From Dermanyssus gallinae (taxonomy: Eukaryota > Arthropoda > Arachnida > Mesostigmata > Dermanyssidae): DNA of 64,000 nt. The notes under the pieces are model-generated. The model made no database searches. It worked only from the letters and a program-made list of their open reading frames with translations, and was not told the DNA's origin. The stretch is from positions 248,001-312,000 of the forward strand of contig QVRM01000484.1 of NCBI GenBank assembly GCA_003439945.1, given 5' to 3'. This document shows, piece by piece, positions 23,701-34,000 of this stretch (the first letter of the stretch is position 1; each line of letters starts with the position of its first letter). A program made the position numbers and the translations under genes.

Positions 23701-24600
23701 ATTCTTTCTCTGAAACTTGCCAAGGCGGGGCAAGTAGACGACACGGAAACTTCAGCAAGCGCTGCTCACTCACACGAAAATTCCGCCGTTGCTACTTGAT
23801 AGCTTTCTGCCTGGTAAAACCACGTATATCTCTTTGAAGAGACGCAGCATCGAGCCTTCTTGCGGATAATAACCTCGAACCCTATTGGCGGGTTGTATTG
23901 AGACTCCCCGCCGATATGTCGCTCTTGAGCTTTTCGAATTAACGCTGCTCACGAAAAACACTTTCTGCGTTTGTTGCCGTAGGCCGTATCGCCTCTAGGG
24001 GAAACGTCTAGCGCGGCTGGTAAACCGGCAAAACCCAAGGTCAATTCACCGCCACCTTTCTACGCGTCCATCGTTGCACTAGTGATCGTCACATTTTGCG
24101 AACGAACTTCGCAACCAGTATTGACACGCATAAAATGTCGGTCAAAACTGTTTCATAATATTTCTCTAGTTCCTCAGCTATCTGCCTGATCGGCTACAGT
24201 GGAATACCACAAACTTTTTCTACTTTTCCTCTGTTATTGGCGTCGAATACCTCCCTGAACGAGAGAAATCTTCGGTCTCTTCACGTCCGTCGCGAGTCGG
24301 TACCACGTATACACAGTATTCGACTGCTTGATTATCATAGGCAGTTCGTGACATTTCCATTTCACTGCCTAAAAACATTTTTAACACGTAACTTGATGCA
24401 GATACGTTGCCCCTCCATTTTTGACTCGATAAAATCGCCGAGCTTCGTTTTCTCCACTCATTTGAACGAAAAATAGGCCGCCACAGATCCGCCCTCGTAT
24501 ATATATCACATGCTTAATTGTTATGTATATTGTAGTGTCTTACAGACAACTTCTTGTCGTAGAGCTCAATAGATTCAATCTTTAGTCGTGCAATACTTAC

Positions 24601-24820
24601 CAAGAGCAGCAATTGACGCTCGCGTGCGTAGCATTCTCTGGGCGGCCCGATGTATGTCTTCCTCGCCGATAGCGTCAATTGCGTCAATGTAGAAAGCGGC
24701 GTTACGCCGCTTACCCGTCGCTAATACCTGCCGGCCGATATCTTCAAATAGAACTGGTCGCTGTTCTAGGTTCATCAGCAGCATACTCTGCAGCTGCTTT
24801 TTGGCCCGACCAAGCTCCTC
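24601..24820 (-). CDS. PMPCA: PMPCA exon 9
   Basis: Acceptor GGCACTGCAG. Encodes [20 protein letters not shown] and [16 protein letters not shown], ending SIAALG before the strong donor CTTG|GTAAGTATT at 24601/24600 (phase 1). Reading through the donor would give a stop seven codons later, which would be an unusually short C terminus. Confidence 0.92.
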
Positions 24821-24967
24821 CTGCAGTGCCACACGTCGGCAAGTCCACGAAGCCACATGTCCAACGCAGCGAAAAGAAACATATCAGGAACAGAACACAC
24901 CGATATGACATTAGAACGCCGTACATACATGTATCTATATATACACACAGCGACGAGTTAGAAAACT

Positions 24968-25017
<50 letters not shown>

Positions 25018-28000
25018 TCTAGCCGACTAAATTATGATAGTACGATAGTACTACAGGAGACCGTTCGGTATAAGGGAACATTTTTCTTCTTAGATTTGTT
25101 GTTCAGCCAATGCATCTTTTCTTTCAGGTAAATAAGCTTTTTAAAGGTTTTGAGGCAGTGCCAAGCAATTCCTAGACTGAGCGGGTGGAAAAAAACAAGT
25201 TCTTAAGATACATTTTAGTCCCAGAACTGACTAGACAAATGTGGATCCTCAAAGGTCTCTTTTGATTACTTCAAATTGCTAACAAGTGACCTGTTCGAAG
25301 TGAACTATCTTAATCCATCGGAGACGTTCCTTTGAAAAAGACTGCATAGACATAATGTAAAGCTTCTATCTGTTCAATAGGACTTCTGATGGAGGCCGCT
25401 TGCTTAATTCGACTATGATGACTTCTATACCCACAAAAAGCGTGACTTCTTGCTATTAACTTGGCTTGTTTTTATATTCTTATTTTGATGTCAGAAGAAG
25501 CATTGTAAATGCTCAAGTCGCGTGTTTTTTTTAATTTAAAAACTGCAAGGAGCCTTTACGGCTAACCTAGCGTTGATTACAAAAAGCTGATTGCTAGGAG
25601 TAAGCACCGGTATAAGGCAAAGAAAGAAGCTCGATCGACTGCACCAAGACAAAGATACCTATTTCTCTCCCTCTATGTGTATATATATATATATATAAAT
25701 GTGGTACATACATATCAAACTTTGTCTCGTGGATTTATAACCTTTGAAGACTCTCGCCAAAAAATAATGTGTGTTCTTGTTATCAAAGTCGACACGCTCT
25801 TAAGTGCATAAAACTGGCCACTGTGTGCTTTTTCACAGACATGGTCCAGAGTACTTACCTCGCCAATGCGGGCTACTAAAATGGCGAACTCGTTGGCAAT
25901 GATATCGACGAGGTCACCGAGAGCTGCTGGATCGGCGGACGCGTGAATACAGAAAATTCCTGAATCGTTGTATGCGTGGTTGTACGCTGTAGCATTGTAC
26001 ATCCAATGGTATCTTTAAAAAAAGTTTTGAATTAATCAACCGCCTTTCCATTTGTTACTCCAGGCACTATAGCAGGTGGATTGAATGATGAATGAAAATC
26101 CGACTGTTCTTATTGAAACAGAGAGGCAGTTATATGTGCGTTCTGTGCGAAAGAAACGTGACCCAAAAACCACAAATAAGCAGGTAATTCAGTGCCTCAT
26201 AATGTGTATGTTCTATAAATAATGCAAATAAACTTGATGTCGGAAAGTCGTTTTAAGGCCCAACCTGTTTAGTACGTTCGTATACAATCGGGAGTACATT
26301 CCTTTGCCAGGGCCACCAGCAGAAAAACTGCCACCGCCGCCCATCAGCATGTTAATCACACAATAAGTAATGAACTCCGGATCACGGTGCGATGAAGATT
26401 CGAGTGCCAACACGAAATGGGCGAGATTTGGTATAGGTGTTGGGCCGAGGGACATGTCCGAAAGGTCCTTGGATACCTGTTGCAATGTAGTACAACACAC
26501 GTACGATTCAGTATTGATATCTATGTATTGATGTCTATCTACCACTCAATGTATATATAAGCAGTGAATCGTATAGGCGTTAGACCGAGAGACATGTTCG
26601 AATGATGCGGTCTAGTATTGGCATATCTAAGCAAAAGTAGGTCAATAATTTAATGTTGTAGATGCACATCAAAACTGAACTAAAATTTCGCCTACTGCTA
26701 GACGAGGCGAGAGATTTCCTCTTAGAGATAGTAGATGTGTCTTTATATGTAAACAAGCTTAACAACCTACACGTGCTGCATTGGCCCGAAAATATATATA
26801 TAAAATTTTGAAAACATGCCTTAAGAACGCCACCGGTATACTGCGAAATAGATGTGTCCGTTTCCAACGAAGCATCTCCTACTAGTGATGGGTCCTGTTC
26901 CCAAATTGCCTTCTTCTCAGCAAAATGCCTGTAAATTGTTATTAAAGGAATAGTTTAGCTACGACACAATAACACGAACTTGTACAAGCCCATGTGTCTG
27001 ATGGCTGTGGCTTTCGCCATGGCCAGCTACATTGAGCCGCATAGTTGGAGCTGTCAATCAAGGTCACCTCCAAGCGAATGGAGTCGTCAGATAAGAAAGC
27101 CGTCTTTCGAGTCATAGCGACCTCTCAGTCGTTATATCCAGCCAATTTAGGTTCATTAGCAATAATTATAAAAGTAATTAAAACAAAAGTATTAATCTTA
27201 AAAGCATTCCTAAATAGTAGAGAGAAAATGCTGCCTAGGTAGCTTATATACAAAACGTCTTGCTGTAGGTTACTTACTTCGAGACGGCCTCGACAAGGGA
27301 GTCGTGGTCAACGCCCACCCCCGAGACGACCATCTGCTGTGGAGTGTAACGTTGCTTAAGGAAAGTGAACAGCATGTGTCGATCGATCGTTCCCACGTTC
27401 TCTATCGGACATAGCTTCGGCAGACCTAGTGTGTTATTGCTGTAGGAGGCCTGACGTACACAGGAAATCAGGAATAAAACACACCAAATGATAGCCGAGT
27501 TATGAAACTGATTTGTTTGTGGCCGTACTAGCATTTGAAATCGTTTCTTGTATTAATTACCTTTAATAGGTATACGTAAGTCATAACTACATTAAAACGT
27601 ACATTATATTCACTAAGTCAAGCTGCTTAGTGCGGAGTTACCTCGGTCAGTTACCAGCATGATATATTTCGCACGGTTCCCCACATCCTTCACAGATACA
27701 TAGTTCATGGTGGTCATGAAAACCCACTGTTCTATAACCACATAAAAGAACCATGCACCGCGTAACGAGTTAAAACATCCCGGCTGGTACGATGCAAGCC
27801 TTTCCAGGCCTCATTTGTCATGGCCCCGGTCAATAAAAAGTTAGAATCAACCTCGGCCATCTTGTCTTCATATGGATAATTAAAAGCTATGTAGGCCGAC
27901 GTTTTGGGCGGTTGAAATTGACGTCGTAGCTCCTCAATGAATAGCCACTTTTATTTCCTCTGAATGATCGTGTTTGATCTTCGTTGCAAACATTACACGT

Positions 28001-31000
28001 AATATTCCTGTTATTAGTCTGTTTCAAAGTGTTTGCAAAGGGCACAACTGATCCCATTAAAGAACGCTACAGAGAACGAGATTCTGTTTGTTATTTAATA
28101 GGCTAAAAATCGTTATCGGAATTACCCAGACAAATCACTCCACCAACTAAGAACAGCCATATGTCACTATCCACCAAATAAAGAACACATTATAAATCTG
28201 TCAATGCTTCTAAGATCTTCTAAAATCCTTCTTTCCGCAACCAAGTACACAAGACAGTTATGGGCGTTATGAGAGAAGCCTAGGGCTCTCTTCAGAAATG
28301 CAGATTTGAGTCGCAGTTAGGTCGCACTGAGCTTATTCCAGATAAGTTGCACACCATATGAGGCCATTGATGCAATTTTTAAAGCAAATATACAGAGAAC
28401 TGTACCCAGGGAAAGAGCCGGCTTCTTGATCCCAGTTGTTAGAGGTTCAACGCGTCCGTTAAGTAATAGGCACCGCAAATGATTCGTCGGAGGTCAGAAA
28501 GAGCCCGTGGTACGAAAAGTTGTTTATGTACTCTTGAAGTAGGAATACAACCTCAACTCATCATGCGCTGCAAGGCGATCCGCCCGCTTTGCAAAATGTG
28601 ATGGCTTTGGTTAAATGTTTTCAGTTGCGTCAAACTCTGTCAAACTTGGGATCGGCTGGTTTCATACAAGGCAAAAGCATTAGCATAGAGAAGGATCTCC
28701 GCCCGTGCTGACTCGCGGTTTCCCCCTACGCGACGAGGGAGATCACTTAATAGCAAACAGAACAGTAGTGGACTGAGGCTATCGCCAACATGTGCAACGC
28801 CAGTGATTTGCATAAAAGGGGCTAGCTCGGCCACTCTATCTTAAATGGTGGTTGGGCTCTCCCGCAGCACTGCGCAGGGAATGTTGATCCGATGATGCTG
28901 GCAGGGACTCCTGATTCGGTAAATTTGAATAAGATTTTATCCCGCGGAGCTCCCCCGAAAGCAGATAAAGAATCCACAAAAGCAGAGTATAAAAACAGCT
29001 TTTCTGCTTTGTCTTTGCCACATCCCAATATTTTCTAATAGTAAGCTGCGGGCAGTAAAAGTTGGTCTCCCTTGTAATTGTAGGAACCGCATTCGACCAT
29101 CTCACGTTGTATCTGACTGAAGGCCACATAGAGCTACACCGAAATTGATGCGCCCAGCGAGAGTTTCGTTGACGGTCTTACAGTCCTGATTATACAGCTG
29201 AACCGAGAGAACATTCAGCTTGGACCACGAATCCACGCACAGTAGCATCAATAAAGACTTTGCTTTCGAAATTCCCACATTATTGATAACCGGTATGAAG
29301 GAAGATGCTTTTTTATGGCATTGGCGGCTTGCCTTTATGATGTTAGTAATCTCGGGCACGTACGATCGTCGCGCTAGAATTTTAAATGTAGTAGCATCGA
29401 CAATCGCAAAAGCAATCATAGCAATCATAATAAGAGTACCACGAGACGAATCGCCTGAGCACCGCTAGGTTTAAGGGTAAAACAACCTTCCGACGGTACC
29501 TCGCAGAAATTTAAAAATATGTAGAATTACAACCTGTCATATCGTAAACTGACGGAAAAACGGTGTCCAGAGGGAGAACAATAAAATGGGTATCGTAAAT
29601 TATATCTGTCCTACACATGCATGACTATAGTGCCTAACTAAATTGTGCTAATTATTAGTAGTACTACCAACAGCAGTATTACAAATAAAGTTGTTAGCAT
29701 ATGTTGGGGACGGACATACCTTATAGACATACGGACCAACAGGCATATATGCCTTTAGCCATATATAAATATGCGGAAGTGCAGAACATTTAGACGGCAC
29801 AAAATATACGCTCTAAACCGGCGTGTGTGACAACAGGGAATTAGGTGTTACTTTTTATCGTCAAATGAGATATAGGACCCACATAACCGATCTGGTAAAC
29901 ATCGGTACATGGCTGTATAATCTTAAGCTCGGAACGTTCAATATAAATAAAAAACGTGAACTCTTACACCCGCACGTTTGACGCCTTGGTTGAACCCAAA
30001 GAAACGTACTGTGCTTACGTATGGGCCCCGTTCCATAAGAAAAAATGTCTCTCCACCACAACGTGAACAAAACATATTTGCCTCGACGTCGTCCCTCATT
30101 TGTGTGGGGACCTGAGAAACCCGCTCCGTGTTGTGACGCAGTTAGAAAATAATTTTAATGGGTGAAAGTAAGGGAATAAAAAGTAGCGATAGCATAAGGC
30201 AAGGGCAACAAAAATGCAAGCAAACACCTTAAACACAATGGAACACCAAAATGCGCCAAGGAGTTCTTAAAAAGCAATAATAACGATCGTAATACGATAA
30301 CTTAATAGCGGAAAATTGGAAAATCAAAAATAGACAACAGTCTAAAGAAACAATAAAGACCACTATACGTTTTTATGATATAAAACAACAAAAGATACAG
30401 CGGCAAAAAAACAGCAATTTAATCAAACCTCAGCAATGATACCTTGTGAATCATTTCCATGAGGAGTGTTTCCTGGTCCGGTCGCATATCAATGTCGCGC
30501 AGTTCACACTCGATGGCCTGTCGAGCAGCATCTAACTCGTCGTCGGTGATCTGAGGTCTGAGCGTTACTTCGGCAAGGAGGTCCACGACAGCATCAAGTC
30601 CCCGAGTATCTGCTGATGCAGCGTAGATCATCGTATCACGCGACGATTGGCAGTCACAGATACCGCCTTGCTTCTCCAGGATCTGTCAGCAAACCAATGA
30701 GTCAATGTCAGAGCACAATAGGTGTCTAAGAAAAGTCTATAATGATGATATTGTAACACAACACATTGAGTGAACAAGCCCTGTAGGTTTCCCATTGCAC
30801 AAAACCGGAGTTTTTTTAATAGTTAACTATTAAGTACTGAAAATTACAGCAGAGCAACGAATATCATTGTTTCAAACAATAATACACGTCCAGTGGGGCG
30901 ACGTCGCGGTAGTTCTAAGAACTTCGCTAAGCTGAGTTAAACCTGCACAAGGCTGGCGCATAGAACGTACGCAATTTCACAAGGGGCAATTGTCACCGCC

Positions 31001-34000
31001 CAGTAATGGTTGAGTTTTACGTGGACGCACCCCTGCCACCCAGACCCCGCTCCCGGGATAAACTACGTTTTCAGGGGCGCGTTTCGACAATTGAGGCCAT
31101 ACGGACCGAGCTCGCTCGTTCAGGCGTCCCCGCTGACGCCGAGGGACTGCAGCGGCTTCTGGAGTCGGCCTGCGCAACTGCCAGGGTCCACCCAAAACGG
31201 CGCCACCAGGTGTCCCAGAAACACTGGTGGACGGAAGAGATCGCCGGAAGGAGAAGAGACTGCCTCCGAGCCCGCCGCGAGGTCAAGACGCTACGTTCGC
31301 TAGTGGGGGATAACGATGACCGGATGGCGAGAGCTGTCGGGGAGCTCCGGAAGTGCCGTGCCTTGCTACGGCGAGAAATCGCAAAAAGTAGGGAACGCGC
31401 ATGGAAAGAGTTCCTGGATAGCGTGGAACAAGACACATGGGGCAAGCCGTACAAGCTCGTTCGGGGGAAAATCAAGGGAAGGTGCGAGACAACGTTAACT
31501 ACCGACGAAAGGAAAGCAGCCCTCGAGCAACTATTCCCGAGGCAGCCCGAATTTGATCGAACCCCGTACGAGCGACCTCTGACTCCCGACGAGGAAGCAC
31601 CCCCGGTAACACGCGCCGAGATAATCCTGGCTGCTGAGAGAAAAAACCTGGCAAGGCTCCTGGCGAAGATGGGGTACCACCGGCGGCCACCAGGGTGCTC
31701 CTAAAGGAATTACCTGACATGGTCGCCGAGGTGTTCACGGGACTGATTCGGAGAGGAGCCTTCCCGACGTCGTGGAAACGCGCCGATGTGGTGTTGCTGC
31801 CGAAAGGCAATGGGTCGTTCCGGCCCATCTGCTTACTAGGCACACTCGCGAAGGCCTGTGAAGCGGTGATCGAGGCACGGCTACGGCGGCACGCTGAGGA
31901 ATTTGGACTCCTGTCGGATGGGCAGTTTGGCTTCCGGAAAAACCGGTCTGTCCTCTCTCCTATCCACAGGGTCCTGTCCAAGGCGGAAACCCTCCGGAAA
32001 GCAACGCGTAAAACCCGGGAACTGTATCTGGTCATACTACTCGACGTACGTAACGCGTTCAACTCCCTTTCAAGGAAGGTGATTCTGCGAACGCTGAGAG
32101 CCAGGAGAGTCCCACAGTACCTGATCAGGATGGTCTCGGACTACCCAAAGGAGAGGGACCTAACTAGCGCCGGGACAGAGCTACCCATGACGGTGGGGGT
32201 GCCACAGGGATCGATCCTTGGTCCACTGCTGTGGAATCTGACGTACGACGGAGTTCTGCGGCTCAGAGACCTCCCCCCCGGAGTTGACCTGCTGGCCTAT
32301 GCAGACGACGTTGCGGTGACAGTCCAAGCGTGAAGTCCCGGCGAACTGGAAACCAAGGCCAACCTGGCCCTGTGGGAAATTTCGCTGCGGATGAGGCAAA
32401 ACGGCCTCGAACTCGCCCCGGCGAAGACGGAGGCCGCCCTTCTCGTCGGCAGAAAAACCTGCCGCGACCTAAATATCCGACTTGATGGTACGGCGATAAA
32501 AACATCCAAAGTTGTACGATACCTTGGCATGCACCTGGACCGTGGACTGCGAGGGTCGCCTCATAGACGGATCGCGGCGGCGAAAACGACGAAGGCTGCC
32601 GGACAGCTAGCCAGGATCATGCCTAACATCCGAGGACCCAAGGAGGGCAAACGCCGGCTGCTGGCGAGCGTCGGCGAATCAATCATGCTTTTTGGAGCAC
32701 CGGTCTGGGCGGAATCTACGCTCCGGACCGAGTGCAATAGAAACACGATGATGAAGGCCCAGCGCATACTTGCTCTCCGGACAGTCCAGGCCTACCGGGA
32801 CGTTAACGGAGAGGCGGCGTGTGTCCTCGCAGGCACAGCCACGTGGGACCTCAAGGCCGAGGAAAGGAGAAGGAAATGGGCGGACCCGACACTCGCCGCA
32901 GAGCAGCAGAAGGCCGAAACATTTCTCGCGTGGCAGGCCCGGTGGGACACGGTAGTCGGAAACCGACCCGGCGCCTCCACACGCGAAATCATTCCGGATA
33001 TAGGAGAATGGATCAACAGACCAGGTGGCGGCACGACTTATTATGACACAGTTCCTGACTGGCCACGGCGACTTCAAACAGTACCTGGCCAGGTTTAAGG
33101 AAATTGCTGAAAGCTGTACACTGTGCCCCGCCTGCGACGTGGACTCCCCACTGCACACCCTGCTACTATGCAGTGCGCTGCAGGACGTCCGAGCGGAGCG
33201 GATGGATCAACAACTAGCCCGAGAGCTCGGCGCACACGGAATGAGAGGCTTCGTCAGGTATATCTGCGCGTCGGAGAAGCACTGGCACAAAAGAGCCCAG
33301 CTTGCGGAAGAGCTGCTGAAACGCAAGGACCACCTGGAGCGGGCAAGGATCGCCCGGCTGGCCGCCACGGCGGCCCAGCAAACCTGAGGACTAACCGCGG
33401 GATAAGACAAGGTTGGCGATAAGCGCCGACTGCTGGTCCCTGCAAGGGTGCTATTCGAAGTAATATTCAACTTTAGTACGGGATGGCACCCCCAATATAC
33501 TTACCGGTTGGGGGTTTAGTCAGTAAGAATCTGACACTACCGCGGCGAATACCCAACGTATCGCCCGGTGTCTTATGCAAGATTTACCTTCAACCTCAGG
33601 TTACATATTAAAAAAATAATAATAATAATGGTAAGGTTCTAACGAACTGAGTCGCTGCCATGCGTAGGATGGAATCCGGCTTAGATAGAATAATTTATTC
33701 TTTCTAAACTGCTAAATCGAGAGCATTGTCCTGCTGTTACATTCCTCTCCCAGAGGATGCCTAAATAAGTCTAGTATGAGCATTTTAAAGTAACTAAAAA
33801 GCTGACAATAAATGTATAGCATATACTAGTCTCATACCAGCCACAATTCCAAACACGTTAGTTCAATTATGCTTAGAACCCGCCCCCAACCTCTTGACGA
33901 AATGGCCTACACGATCGTCCCGAGGAGAGTCACATTAGAGGGCTCGCATTAAGATGTTTCAGTCCGGTTTAGCCGTTAGCCGGTCCTGTCAATTACCTGT

